The notes: generated by a model not told the origin, from the sequence alone. A stretch of 61,223 bases of DNA from Muribaculaceae bacterium (GCA_022509225.1 JAFLTM010000004.1:1-61223); one strand, 5' to 3'; counted from the first letter of the stretch, positions 17,538-27,807 are shown. Made by a program: numbers and translations.

Positions 17538-20500
17538 TTAGAAACCAAATTGAATACCTAATGTGAACTGACGCGGCATAGCGTAGGGATATCCGAGACC
17601 TTCCGGGTCAGCTCCTGAATATTTGGTGATAGTGAAGAGGTTTTGAGCCTGGAAATAGATTCTGGCATTGCTCATGTGAAGTTTATTGAGCACTTTTTCA
17701 GGCAGTGTGTAACCTATGCTGAGTGTCTTCAGACGTAGGAAGCTACCATCTTCAATAATGAATTCCGAGGTTTCAGTTTCATTGTTGTTATTGTCGGTGG
17801 TGGGAGCCGGCACATTTGAGTTATAATATCCGGATGTCAGATATTCATTGTAGGCCTGCATCGCTTCATAGAGTGCATAACCATGGTTGCCGGTCCAACC
17901 TTGCCATAGATTCGTGTAGAACTTCGAATTGTTGTAAGCGTCACGAATAATAGAGTTGAAGAAAAGATTGATATCAAACTGCTTCCAGTTGGCACGCAGA
18001 TTTAAACCGAATTGAGCTTTCGGCAGATCACATCCGAGCCAGGTGCGGTCTTCCCAGTTGATTATGCCGTCGCCGTTTACATCAACATATTTGACACGTC
18101 CAACACCGGGAGCACCGAAATCAACCTGATATTTGCTTTTGTATTCATCGACTTCAGCCTGAGAATGGAACACACCTTCTGTCTTGAATCCCATCCATGA
18201 ACCGATTGATTGACCGATGATCGACATTCCGGCACGACCACCTCCCCATGTGTATTTGATATCATCGATAAGGTCGGTGACTTTGTTTTTCTGCACCGTC
18301 ACGTTGAAACCGATTTCATAGCTGAAATCCTTATTAACCCTGTCGGTCCAATTAATCTGGGCTTCAAATCCCTGGTTAAGCATCTTTCCGCCATTATACC
18401 AGCAGTAGCCCCCTTCTCCGATCGTTGCGATATATGGTTTTTCAACAAGCATATCGTGGGTGTCTTTATGGAAATAATCTAAAGAGAGGGTAAGACGGCC
18501 TAAGAGTAAGCTTGCATCGATACCTGCATTCCATTGATAGGTCTTTTCCCATGTGAGATCGGGATTGGTAGTTCTGTCGCGATAAGCTCCGGGATAAAGT
18601 GTCTGCCCGTCACCGTTCATATTATAGGAAGCACGGTCAAGGCTCATGAGATATTTTGAATAGAACGCCTCATTATCGATGATGTCGTTACCGTTAATAC
18701 CGTAAGAGGCTCTTATCTTGAGATCGGTCAGCCAGGTATAGGTGCTTTCCATGAATTTTTCCTGAGAAATTCTCCAGCCTAAAGAAAGTGAGGGGAACCA
18801 TTCAAAGTTGTGGTCTTTAGAAAGACGGGAAGATGCATCGCGGCGGATTGTGAATGAAGCCAGGTATTTATCATCCCAAGTATAATTTACTTTCCCGAAG
18901 AAGGAAGACATTGAATAGTTTGATGCACCGGCCCAAACATTTTTGTTGGCAGTTACATTCGAGAGATACCAATAGTTTTCATCATCGATTGCAAGACCTG
19001 TTCCGGAACCGCCTGAATTTTCATAATGGTAGCGTTTTGCCTCATAACCGATAAGTGCCATTATAGAATTCTTTCCGAAGTCTCCGTTATATTGGGCTGT
19101 GTTGGTCCAAACCCAGTCTGTGTTTTTGGCGTTAGACTGGTTGAGATAATTGTTTTCATCACGTGCCCACGCGGGTGAGTATGTTTTGTTGGTTTCATTA
19201 TAGTGGTTCACACCAAAACTGGTTTTGAGAACGAGACCTTTCACCGGCTGGATCTGTAGCCATGCATTACCAAGAATTCTCCAATATTCATGCTTGTTGT
19301 TGGAGTTGTTTTCTATAAGGCGCATCGCATTCTGAGTGTCGCCGAGTTCACCCTGGATAGCTTCGTTATAATTACCTTCCGAGTCGTAAACAGCCTTTGC
19401 CGGATGTTGTTTCACAGCATTTTCTTCCACGCCGTCGGGCGCATAGTGTGATCTCCACCAGTTGATTGTGGCGCTGCCTCCCACACGAAGGTGATTGTTG
19501 ATGAAACCATAATCAGAGCTGAAACGTCCGTTTACTTTCTGATAGTCTGTGCCTTTTACGATACCATCTTGGTCAAACCAGCTTAAAGACATGGATGATG
19601 ATCCGCTTTCAGAACCCTTTGACAGGCCAACGGTGTAAGTCTGCATAAGGGCGGTGCGGTGTATCTCATTTTCCCAGTCGGTATTTTGTGGCGACACTAA
19701 AATTCCGTTAAGGTTGTTGTAAGCCTGAAGCTTGGGGGTTGCTCCGTTTCCGTAGATAGGAGAATCCGGAGTGGCGCCGTTATGGGCATATTTATATGCG
19801 CTCCAGTAAACTTCTCCCCATTGTTCTGCATTAAGGAGCTCAAGGCCTTTATTGTAATTTTGAAGAGTCAAGGTGAGATCGAAAGTCACATGAGCCTCTC
19901 CGGCTTTTGCACGTTTTGTTGTAATAATGATAACTCCGTTTGCAGCCTGAGCTCCGTAGATTGAGGCAGACGCTGCATCTTTCAATACCTGCATCGATTC
20001 TATGTCGTTGGGGTTAAGGATTGTTCCGGGATTATCACGTGTCATCACTCCGTCAATCACATAGAGCGGCCCGTTGGCGTCGCCACGGAAGGAGGAAGCT
20101 CCACGGATTGATACTCCGGTGCTGTTTCCACCGGGAGTTCCATCGGTTGATACGGTCATACCTGCCACCCTACCTTGGAGTGCCTGCATCACGTTACCGG
20201 TTGGAGTGTCGGAAACATCTTTCATTTTCACAACTGATACCGAACCTGTGAGGTCTTTCTTCTTTTCGGTTGAATAACCCACTACAACCACTTCGTCAAG
20301 AACCTCGGAATTTTCAGAAAGGCGTATATCCATTTGAGCGGAAACCACTCCTTCAAAATCCTGGTATCCAACGTAGGAGACTCTGATTTTAGAACCCTCC
20401 GGCACCTGAAGCGTGAAATTACCGTCAATGTCGGTGGCTGTGCCTTTTTTGGTCTCAAGTGACATTACTGTCGCGCCAATCAATGGTTCGTCATCGGTGG

Positions 20501-20594
20501 CAGAGATCACTGTTCCTTGCACGAGAATATCTTCTGCATACACATTCAGTGTCATTGCCAATAGAACCAGCAAACTGATAACTAACTTTTTCAT
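17538..20594 (-). CDS. SusC/RagA TonB-dependent transporter (fructan locus)
   Basis: 1018 residues. Signal peptide, then a carboxypeptidase-D-regulatory-like domain (V-Q-G-T-V-I-S-A-T-D-D-E-P-L-I-G-A-T, about 25-105), a plug domain beginning near E-V-V-V-V-G-Y, and a large beta barrel ending in the terminal phenylalanine (L-G-I-Q-F-G-F). The family imports oligosaccharides across the outer membrane using TonB energy. It pairs with the SusD gene directly downstream. Located next to a fructose-sensing-type HTCS and GH32, it most likely imports fructo-oligosaccharides. No SusE/F-like surface binding protein follows. Confidence 0.95.
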   Translation of the reverse strand: MKKLVISLLVLLAMTLNVYAEDILVQGTVISATDDEPLIGATVMSLETKKGTATDIDGNFTLQVPEGSKIRVSYVGYQDFEGVVSAQMDIRLSENSEVLDEVVVVGYSTEKKKDLTGSVSVVKMKDVSDTPTGNVMQALQGRVAGMTVSTDGTPGGNSTGVSIRGASSFRGDANGPLYVIDGVMTRDNPGTILNPNDIESMQVLKDAASASIYGAQAANGVIIITTKRAKAGEAHVTFDLTLTLQNYNKGLELLNAEQWGEVYWSAYKYAHNGATPDSPIYGNGATPKLQAYNNLNGILVSPQNTDWENEIHRTALMQTYTVGLSKGSESGSSSMSLSWFDQDGIVKGTDYQKVNGRFSSDYGFINNHLRVGGSATINWWRSHYAPDGVEENAVKQHPAKAVYDSEGNYNEAIQGELGDTQNAMRLIENNSNNKHEYWRILGNAWLQIQPVKGLVLKTSFGVNHYNETNKTYSPAWARDENNYLNQSNAKNTDWVWTNTAQYNGDFGKNSIMALIGYEAKRYHYENSGGSGTGLAIDDENYWYLSNVTANKNVWAGASNYSMSSFFGKVNYTWDDKYLASFTIRRDASSRLSKDHNFEWFPSLSLGWRISQEKFMESTYTWLTDLKIRASYGINGNDIIDNEAFYSKYLMSLDRASYNMNGDGQTLYPGAYRDRTTNPDLTWEKTYQWNAGIDASLLLGRLTLSLDYFHKDTHDMLVEKPYIATIGEGGYCWYNGGKMLNQGFEAQINWTDRVNKDFSYEIGFNVTVQKNKVTDLIDDIKYTWGGGRAGMSIIGQSIGSWMGFKTEGVFHSQAEVDEYKSKYQVDFGAPGVGRVKYVDVNGDGIINWEDRTWLGCDLPKAQFGLNLRANWKQFDINLFFNSIIRDAYNNSKFYTNLWQGWTGNHGYALYEAMQAYNEYLTSGYYNSNVPAPTTDNNNNETETSEFIIEDGSFLRLKTLSIGYTLPEKVLNKLHMSNARIYFQAQNLFTITKYSGADPEGLGYPYAMPRQFTLGIQFGF

Positions 20595-20819
20595 GTGTGT
20601 GATTTAAGATAAGAAAATTTTATGGTGCAAAATTCACTAATTCATTATTTTATTGTCTATAGCAGATGTTGCATTAAATATAAAATTTGCAATTGGCAAC
20701 ACTTGTTACACTCTTTGCAACAATTTTTATATCTATAATATTTAAAATCGGAGATTAGGACTTCCTTAAGCTGTTTCTTAAGGGAAATGACCAATCATTT
20801 TAATTATTCCCAAGCCATT

Positions 20820-23537
20820 TCATATCTTCGTTCTTGTTTCTGAAGGGGTCTCTCCATACCGTTCTTTATAACATTTTGTGAAGTAGGCAGGATTGGAGAA
20901 GCCGACTTCGTAGCATATCTCGCTCACGGTCTTGTCGGTGGTCTTTAAAAGCCGTTTTGCTTTTTTTAATCTAAGGTTGCGCATAAGTTCAACCGGAGAA
21001 TAATTGGTGATGGCTTTGATTTTTCTATAAAGTTGGGTGCGTTCCAAGCCCATTTCAGAAGCAAGTGATTCCACATTTATGTCAGGATCCGACATACGAC
21101 TTTCAAACACCGATAGGAAAGAGTTATAGAATTCATTATCGATTTCTCCTTTATCCGGCTTGGATTCGTTGCCGGCTTGACCGGCATTTTTCACCGGATT
21201 AACCCCATATAATTCTTTGATTTTTCTGCGGTTTCTGATCATGGAAGCAGCATTGGCCTTCAAGACTTCGGAAGAAAAGGGTTTGGAAATATAACCGTCG
21301 GCTCCGCTTTCGAATCCCTGAACCCTTTGCTCGTCAAGTCCACATGCCGTGAGCATTAACACCGGTATGTGAGAGGTGATAGGTTCCTCCTTTAATCTTG
21401 AACACACCTCCATGCCGTCGATGCCCGGCATCATGACGTCACATATAATAATGTCAGGCACATATTTTATGGCTTTGCGCATTCCCTCCTGACCATCTTT
21501 TGCATTGATCACGTTGTATTGGTCTTGCATCAACTCTGCAACAAGTTTTCTAATGTCGTTATTGTCATCTATTATAAGGAGTAATGGTTTTTCATCACTG
21601 AACTCAATTTCTTGGTCTATTTCATCAAGTTCGTTATAGACATCTGCCGGAGTCAGGTTGGAAGTGAAGTCAGACACTGTTTCTGCTATATGTTTCACCG
21701 GGAGTATAACTGTGAATACTGTGCCTTTACCCAATTCACTTTCCACAGAGATAGAACCGCCATGCAAATCCACAAATACCTTGACAAGCCACAATCCTAT
21801 GCCCGAGCCTTTTGGACGAATCCTGTCAACCTGGAAAAACCTGTCGAAAATATGGGGAATATTCTCATCCCTTATTCCTTCTCCATTGTCTGCAACTACC
21901 AGTTTGAGAGTGTCTCCCTCAAATTTATAGCTGACAACTATTTTTGAGTTGTCGGGACTATATTTTATCGCATTCGACATCAAATTGAAAAAAACACTCT
22001 CAATTTTTTCAACATCTATAGCCAATAGTAATGGTTCATCACCTTCCGGTTGTTCAAGAATCAGTTTTATATCACGTTTTCTGGCAACTGATGAGAAAGA
22101 CTCTGTCCATTCATTCAAAGCCTCGCGGAAATCAATCTCAGTCAGATTGAGTTTCATCTTATTGCTTTCATATTTCCTGAAATCAAGAATCTGATTTATG
22201 AGACGATTCAGGATCTTTACATTCTTATTGGCAAGTTTCACCAAAGTTTGTTGACCTTCATTAAGATTTGAAGCTCTTGAAAGTTGTTCGACCGGCTCGG
22301 CGATAAGGGTGAGGGGAGTGCGAAGATCGTGTGACACATTCGTGAAAAAAGAGAGCTTGGATTGTGTAGCCTCTTCAAGACGAAGATTCAGTTCCTTCTG
22401 TTTATCACGTTCCTCTTCAAGAAGTTTGTTTTGATTTTTCAAATTCTCATGATATTGTTTGGTCTGCCAATAATTGCGTAGAATCAGGAATAAAAAAGCA
22501 AATAGGAGCAGGGTTATCAAGATGCAGGCATAAAGCAAAAAAGTCTGTGCCGAATGTTTTGAAAGATAATCGTCAAGCTGCCCTTTTAAAATCAAAACCT
22601 TCTCTGTGTCTTCCTCAAGCAATTCATTCTGTTTTAACAGGATATCGGCATTTGTGCTATCCACGGCGGAGGTGGCGGGAATAAGAATTTCCTTTTCATA
22701 GGGTTCTCCCCTCAATATTTTGATAGCTTCTTTAAGTATTCGGTTTCCCTCGGAGGGATAAAGGAATGTTGCATCAATCAATCCATCTGCCACCCCCTTT
22801 ATCCCGATCTCAGGAGCTCCGTCTATACCAATTATTTTAATATTTTTCAATCCGTTTGATTCGGAGGCTTTTCTGGCACCGATAGCCATGCGGTCGTTGT
22901 GGGCATAAATAAGGTTGGTTTCGGGATAAATCTTTAGTAGTGAATCAGTCATTAAATATGATTTATCCTGTTGCCAGTCGGCGGGTTTAGAAGCAATGAT
23001 TTCCCCGTTCTCTTGAAGGATGATATTCCTGAATCCTTCAGCTCTTTCAATTGCCGGAGTAGATCCGGGCAACCCTGAAATTTCAATAACTTTCAGTGGC
23101 GCATCAATAAGATTTAAGGCATATTTTGCCGCTGTTTCGCCGATGCTTCGATTGTCAACTGATATTCTTTGAGTATATGTGGTGTCGTTTATATTCCTGT
23201 CGAAAACAATGATGGGAATACCGGAATCATACACTTTTTTCAATTCAGGTGTGAGAGGAGCCGCCTCGTTAGGCGCGACTATTATAATATCAAAGTTATT
23301 GTTGACAAAAAATTCAATATCTTCAATCTGTTTTTGGCTATTGTCGTCGGCGGAACGAATCACCACCTCCACATCATCATGAAGCATTGCCTCTCTTATG
23401 ACTTCATTGTTCATTTTGTCTCGCCAGTCGTCGGAACTGCATTGAGATATTCCAATCTTGAATGTAGCACGGTTATGGCATGCGCATGTAAGAATTAAGG
23501 ATAGGACCCCAAAAAGCGCAAACAGGTATTTTTTCAT
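20820..23537 (-). CDS. Hybrid two-component regulator with periplasmic-binding-protein sensor (fructan HTCS)
   Basis: 905 residues from the ATG at 23537; the frame extends to 23576, but the M-K-K-Y start gives the signal sequence, with a possible lipobox C-A-C. Order: periplasmic sugar-binding-protein domain (about 25-310, G-I-S-Q-C-S, I-I-V-A-P-N-E-A), membrane helix (about 330-350), short coiled coil, histidine kinase (phospho-His in V-S-H-D-L-R-T-P, about 402; ATP-binding G-S-G-I-G-L), receiver domain (Asp in C-D-V-M-M-P-G, about 700) and AraC-type DNA-binding domain. The architecture is that of B. thetaiotaomicron BT1754, which binds fructose. It should activate the flanking susC-susD and GH32 operons. 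Confidence 0.93.
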   Translation of the reverse strand: MKKYLFALFGVLSLILTCACHNRATFKIGISQCSSDDWRDKMNNEVIREAMLHDDVEVVIRSADDNSQKQIEDIEFFVNNNFDIIIVAPNEAAPLTPELKKVYDSGIPIIVFDRNINDTTYTQRISVDNRSIGETAAKYALNLIDAPLKVIEISGLPGSTPAIERAEGFRNIILQENGEIIASKPADWQQDKSYLMTDSLLKIYPETNLIYAHNDRMAIGARKASESNGLKNIKIIGIDGAPEIGIKGVADGLIDATFLYPSEGNRILKEAIKILRGEPYEKEILIPATSAVDSTNADILLKQNELLEEDTEKVLILKGQLDDYLSKHSAQTFLLYACILITLLLFAFLFLILRNYWQTKQYHENLKNQNKLLEEERDKQKELNLRLEEATQSKLSFFTNVSHDLRTPLTLIAEPVEQLSRASNLNEGQQTLVKLANKNVKILNRLINQILDFRKYESNKMKLNLTEIDFREALNEWTESFSSVARKRDIKLILEQPEGDEPLLLAIDVEKIESVFFNLMSNAIKYSPDNSKIVVSYKFEGDTLKLVVADNGEGIRDENIPHIFDRFFQVDRIRPKGSGIGLWLVKVFVDLHGGSISVESELGKGTVFTVILPVKHIAETVSDFTSNLTPADVYNELDEIDQEIEFSDEKPLLLIIDDNNDIRKLVAELMQDQYNVINAKDGQEGMRKAIKYVPDIIICDVMMPGIDGMEVCSRLKEEPITSHIPVLMLTACGLDEQRVQGFESGADGYISKPFSSEVLKANAASMIRNRRKIKELYGVNPVKNAGQAGNESKPDKGEIDNEFYNSFLSVFESRMSDPDINVESLASEMGLERTQLYRKIKAITNYSPVELMRNLRLKKAKRLLKTTDKTVSEICYEVGFSNPAYFTKCYKERYGETPSETRTKI

Positions 23538-23573
23538 TAGGAAATTTATATCTGTCAGTTTTATAATGCGATA

Positions 23574-23606
23574 CAAAGTTAATAATTAATATTAATATTC
23601 GTGCAA
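23574..23606 (-). promoter_or_regulatory. Candidate promoter of the fructan HTCS gene
   Basis: Minus strand TAACTTTG (23581-23574) matches TAnnTTTG, about 37 bases before the ATG. A TTG (23606-23604) lies 22 bases upstream, slightly beyond normal spacing. Confidence 0.42.
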
Positions 23607-23654
23607 TAGCTATAAATTTTAAGAATTTTCAACAAATTTGATAGTTTATGCACG
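23600..23654. promoter_or_regulatory. Inverted repeat, possible HTCS operator
   Basis: Two 14-base arms, 23600-23613 (CGTGCAATAGCTAT) and 23641-23654 (the other strand reads CGTGCATAAACTAT), agree at 11 of 14 positions and are separated by 27 bases. They lie between the divergent HTCS and GH32 genes, 32 bases upstream of the candidate -7 element of the GH32 operon, where an activator would bind. The link to the HTCS is inference. Confidence 0.38.
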
Positions 23655-23685
23655 ATTTATTATAACCTTATTTTATGCTTTATAT

Positions 23686-23693
23686 TAGATTTG
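23686..23693 (+). promoter_or_regulatory. Candidate -7 element of the GH32 operon
   Basis: TAGATTTG matches TAnnTTTG; no -33 TTTG at normal spacing, consistent with activator dependence. It leaves a leader of about 95 bases. Confidence 0.35.
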
Positions 23694-23794
23694 CGTCAGT
23701 TGAAATCACTCATGTTTATTTATATTGAATTGAAAGGAAAAAAGATTGTCTATGGTTTTATTAAAACATGAGATTTAGAAAAAGATACTAAGTT

Positions 23795-25627
23795 ATGAAT
23801 AAAAAAATCGCAACTACCTTAAGTCTGATGGCTCTCACCGTTTCCTCTGTCAACGTGTTCGGAGAAGGGGTTAAAGTGGAGCACCTTGGCATCAACAACA
23901 CATTGGTGAGGATAACGGAACCGGCAAAGTATCTCATAATTCCCGTGCAGGAAAAATATGAAGATGACGCCACCGTCAATGTCATAGTTGACGGTAAATT
24001 GGAAGAGACCATTTATGTAAGGCTTGCCAGAACAAAGACTGATTATACTGTGCCTTATGACCTGAGCCGGTTTGCAGGGAAGAATGTGGTTTTTGATATT
24101 GTTACCGGACAGGGAAGGAATTCAGTGCGCGATGCAAGTGAAGATGTTTGCTGGGATGGACTAACTGTTGCAGATACGTTCGACACGACTAACCGTGAGG
24201 AGAAATGGAGACCTGCATATCATCACACGCCTCTCTATGGGTGGATGAATGATCCTAACGGAATGTTTTATAAAGATGGGGTATGGCACTTGTATTACCA
24301 AAAGAATCCTTATGGATCAAAATGGCAGAATATGACCTGGGGTCATTCAACCTCAACCGATCTCATTAATTGGGAAGCCCGCAAAGATGCAATCCGCCCG
24401 GATGGACATGGCACTATTTTCAGTGGTAGCGCGGTGGTCGATAGCGACAACACCGCCGGATTCGGTAAAGATGCGGTGGTGGCTTTGTTCACATCGGCTT
24501 CAACAAGTCAGAAACAGAGCCTCGCCCATAGTTCGGATAACGGGGAATCATTTGAAATATATCCGGGTAATCCAATCCTCACACTTGAAACGGAGGCACG
24601 CGATCCCAACATGTTCTGGAACAATAAAACCGGCGAATGGAATCTTGTGCTGGCTCATGCTCTCGAGAAAGAGATGTTGATATTCACCTCTCCCGATCTC
24701 ATTAACTGGACTTTGGAAAGTTCATTTGGCAAAGGGGAGGGAGCCCAGGAAGGAGTGTGGGAATGTCCCGACCTCTTTGAACTTCAGATTCCGGGAACCG
24801 ATAAGTCAAAATGGGTGCTGATATGCAATATCAACCCCGGAGGACCCTTCGGCGGGAGTGCCACTCAGTATTTCATAGGTGACTTCGACGGAAAAACATT
24901 TGTTAGTGATACAAATCCTGATGGAACTGTGCCAACAAAATGGCTTGACTATGGAAAAGACCATTATGCAACCGTGAGCTGGAGCAATGCACCGGAAGGC
25001 AGAAGAACCGTGATAGGATGGATGAGCAACTGGCAATATGCAGCCGATGTGCCCACCACCCAATTCAGAAGTGCCAATACGCTGCCACGAGAGATGGAAC
25101 TCTTTGAGGATGCCGACGGTGAACTTCATGTAGCTTCAGTTCCTTCTCCCGAATTGCTTGCTTTAAGAGGAAAATCAGTTGCATCTGTATCTAACAAGAA
25201 TATTGGAGACAAGCCCCTGGAATATAAATTGCCGGCAGATGGAATTTGCGAAATAGTCCTCACATTCCATACCCAAGATAACGACCTTCTCACTTTCACA
25301 CTCTCAAATAATTATGGAGAAAAAGTGTTGATGAAATACGACAATAAAAATCATACCATGTCGGTTGACAGAAAAAACAGCGGAGTAACAGATTTCAGTG
25401 ATAAATTCCCGGCGATCACCACCGCTCCCACCTTTGAAAAGGATGGAAAGATAAATCTAAGAATTTTTATCGACCGTTCAAGTATTGAATTGTTCGGAAA
25501 TAACGGTGAATTCACGATTACAAACCTGGTATTCCCGGAAAATCCCTACACAACTTTTTCAGTGTCTTCCAAAAATGGAAATGCCGGGATTGAATCCCTG
25601 AATATATATGCGATAAACGCTAAGTGA
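23795..25627 (+). CDS. Glycoside hydrolase family 32 (exo-fructosidase-type), periplasmic
   Basis: 610 residues. Type I signal peptide ending near V-F-G, no lipobox. An N-terminal beta-domain (about 25-130, like the DUF4980 domain often fused to Bacteroidales GH32) precedes the five-bladed GH32 propeller. All three catalytic signatures are present: W-M-N-D-P-N-G (nucleophile Asp, about 154), R-D-P-N (about 270) and W-E-C-P-D (acid/base Glu, about 323). A C-terminal beta-sandwich with D-R-S-S-I-E-L-F-G completes it. It releases fructose from beta-fructans; signal type and context suggest a periplasmic exo-acting enzyme. Linkage preference (inulin or levan) cannot be read. Confidence 0.92.
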   Translation: MNKKIATTLSLMALTVSSVNVFGEGVKVEHLGINNTLVRITEPAKYLIIPVQEKYEDDATVNVIVDGKLEETIYVRLARTKTDYTVPYDLSRFAGKNVVFDIVTGQGRNSVRDASEDVCWDGLTVADTFDTTNREEKWRPAYHHTPLYGWMNDPNGMFYKDGVWHLYYQKNPYGSKWQNMTWGHSTSTDLINWEARKDAIRPDGHGTIFSGSAVVDSDNTAGFGKDAVVALFTSASTSQKQSLAHSSDNGESFEIYPGNPILTLETEARDPNMFWNNKTGEWNLVLAHALEKEMLIFTSPDLINWTLESSFGKGEGAQEGVWECPDLFELQIPGTDKSKWVLICNINPGGPFGGSATQYFIGDFDGKTFVSDTNPDGTVPTKWLDYGKDHYATVSWSNAPEGRRTVIGWMSNWQYAADVPTTQFRSANTLPREMELFEDADGELHVASVPSPELLALRGKSVASVSNKNIGDKPLEYKLPADGICEIVLTFHTQDNDLLTFTLSNNYGEKVLMKYDNKNHTMSVDRKNSGVTDFSDKFPAITTAPTFEKDGKINLRIFIDRSSIELFGNNGEFTITNLVFPENPYTTFSVSSKNGNAGIESLNIYAINAK

Positions 25628-25668
25628 ATAAATAACTTTTGAATTGAAAAACTTAAAAAATTAATGAT

Positions 25669-26862
25669 ATGGAAATGACTGTGAATAATGTCACCGATGG
25701 GAAAAAATCCACACTCATGCAATTGGTGCCGGTGATGTTATGTTTCTTTGCCATGGGTTTTGTAGATCTCATTGGCACAGCATCAAACTATGTTAAAGAC
25801 CAACATCATCTAACTGAAAGCCAAGCCGGCTATCTGCCGCTTCTTGTATTTTTCTGGTTCCTTATAATTTCAGTGCCCACCGGCCTGCTGATGAATAAAA
25901 TAGGAAGAAAGAAAACCGTGCTGCTCTCATTAGGTGTGACAATGCTTTCCTTAGTGATTCCGATTTGCGGTGACAGCCTTACTCTCTTTGTGATAGGGTT
26001 CTCTTTGTTAGGCATCGGTAACGCGATAATGCAAACATCTCTCAACCCATTGGTCACTAATCTTATATCGCCCGATAAATTGGCATCAACCCTTACATTC
26101 GGACAATTTGTAAAAGCGATAGCTTCATTTCTTGCTCCTATTGTGATGACATGGGGAGCCATGGAGGTGTTCCCCACATTCGGTCTGGGTTGGCGCGGGC
26201 TGTTTGCATTATATGCAATTATAAGCTTCCTTTCGATAGCAGTGCTTGGCGGAACCCCGATTCAGGAAGAGAAACCCGACAAGGCATCGGGATTATGGGA
26301 AAGTGTGAAATTACTTGGTTTCCCCTTTGTATTTTTGTGCTTTATGGCTATTTTCTGCCACGTGGGTATAGATGTCGGTGTCAACACTTATGCACCTAAA
26401 ATTATAATGGAAAGATTGTCGGTTCCACTTGAGGAAGCCACTTTTGCAACCAGTCTCTACTTTATTTTCCGTACGGGGGGCACGTTCGTTGGTTCATTTT
26501 GTCTGCGTATGATGTCGCAGAAACTATTCTTCTTCATCAGTGTGCTCACGATGATAGCCTCAATGGTGATTCTTTTCTCATGCCATTCCTTGGGAGCATT
26601 ATACACAGGTATAGCTCTTGTGGGTTTTGGTAACTCCAACATTTTTGCTGTTGCCTTCTCACAGGCATTAAACAACAGGCCTAAGGAAAGGAATGAAGTT
26701 TCAGGCCTTATGATAATGGGTCTGTTTGGTGGTGCCGTATTCCCGGTTATCATGAGTTATTGCGCAGATTTCCTTGGTGGTGTGGCCGCTGCCGTTGCAG
26801 TAATGACAGTGGGAGTTCTCTATCTGCTCTTCTTCACTACTAGAATCAAAAAGACGGCATAA
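25669..26862 (+). CDS. MFS sugar transporter (FucP-type, probable fructose importer)
   Basis: 397 residues with twelve predicted membrane helices and the MFS loop motif G-R-K-K after helix 2 (M-N-K-I-G-R-K-K). It lies 41 bases after GH32 and 42 bases before the fructokinase, in the same arrangement as the inner-membrane monosaccharide transporter of the Bacteroides fructan locus (BT1758). It should import fructose released in the periplasm, probably with protons. The substrate is inferred from context. Confidence 0.88.
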   Translation: MEMTVNNVTDGKKSTLMQLVPVMLCFFAMGFVDLIGTASNYVKDQHHLTESQAGYLPLLVFFWFLIISVPTGLLMNKIGRKKTVLLSLGVTMLSLVIPICGDSLTLFVIGFSLLGIGNAIMQTSLNPLVTNLISPDKLASTLTFGQFVKAIASFLAPIVMTWGAMEVFPTFGLGWRGLFALYAIISFLSIAVLGGTPIQEEKPDKASGLWESVKLLGFPFVFLCFMAIFCHVGIDVGVNTYAPKIIMERLSVPLEEATFATSLYFIFRTGGTFVGSFCLRMMSQKLFFFISVLTMIASMVILFSCHSLGALYTGIALVGFGNSNIFAVAFSQALNNRPKERNEVSGLMIMGLFGGAVFPVIMSYCADFLGGVAAAVAVMTVGVLYLLFFTTRIKKTA

Positions 26863-26904
26863 ACTTAAGATTGAAAATTCAAATTAAAAATATCACATAA
26901 AGAT

Positions 26905-27807
26905 ATGGATAAGATAGTAGTTGGTATGGGAGAGGCACTGTGGGATGTGCTTCCTGAAGGGAAAAAATTGGGGGGAGCCCCGGCGAACTTTGCCTATCAT
27001 GTTTCGCAGTTCGGATTGCCGAGCTGTGTGGTGAGTGCCGTTGGGGATGACGCCCTCGGCAAGGAGCTGACTGAAAATTTTGTTGAAAAAAGATTAAACT
27101 TCAGTCTGGCTCAGGTGCCATACGCCACCGGCACAGTTCAGGTTGAAATTGATCAGGCCGGCATCCCGCAATACGATATTAAGGAAAACGTGGCATGGGA
27201 CAATATCCCTTTCACAGAAAATATTCTTGAAATTGCAAAGAAAACCAAGGCTTTCTGTTTCGGCTCGCTTGCCCAAAGAAACATAGTTTCACGCACCACT
27301 ATCAATGAATTTCTTGATGCCATGCCAAAGGATGACGACTCCCTTGTGGTTTTTGATGTGAACCTACGGCAGGGGTTCTATACCAAGGAGATTCTTACAA
27401 ATTCCATGAATAGATGCAATATCCTTAAAATAAATGATGAGGAATTGGTGACCGTGAGCCGGATGTTCGGGTATCCCGGAATAGATCTTCAAGACAAATG
27501 CTGGATTCTTTTGGGGAAATATAATCTGAAGATGCTTATCCTGACATGTGGCATTAACGGAAGCTATGTCTTTACTCCCGGAAATGTTTCTTTCCTTCCA
27601 ACGCCGAAGGTGGAGGTTGAAGACACAGTCGGTGCCGGAGATTCTTTCACCGCGGCATTTATCGCTTGTATTCTCAAGGGACTTCCGGTAACAGAGGCTC
27701 ATCACAAGGCCGTAGAGACCTCGGCTTTTGTGTGCACACAGCAAGGAGCAATGCCGGAACTTCCTGAAAACATCGTTGGTTCGGTGAAATCAAAACCGGA
27801 AGTCTGA
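26905..27807 (+). CDS. Fructokinase (PfkB family)
   Basis: 300 residues. PfkB signatures: G-E-A-L-W-D-V-L-P and L-G-G-A-P-A-N-F-A at the N-terminus and D-T-V-G-A-G-D-S-F-T-A-A-F near residue 238, containing the catalytic aspartate. The G-A-P-A-N-F-A-Y-H form is typical of fructokinases. It phosphorylates cytoplasmic fructose to fructose-6-phosphate with ATP. Last gene of the GH32 operon, followed by a strong terminator. Confidence 0.92.
   Translation: MDKIVVGMGEALWDVLPEGKKLGGAPANFAYHVSQFGLPSCVVSAVGDDALGKELTENFVEKRLNFSLAQVPYATGTVQVEIDQAGIPQYDIKENVAWDNIPFTENILEIAKKTKAFCFGSLAQRNIVSRTTINEFLDAMPKDDDSLVVFDVNLRQGFYTKEILTNSMNRCNILKINDEELVTVSRMFGYPGIDLQDKCWILLGKYNLKMLILTCGINGSYVFTPGNVSFLPTPKVEVEDTVGAGDSFTAAFIACILKGLPVTEAHHKAVETSAFVCTQQGAMPELPENIVGSVKSKPEV

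Noticed and set aside
23538-23576. Upstream extension of the fructan HTCS
   Set aside because: Would overlap the -7 element and place 13 residues before the signal sequence.
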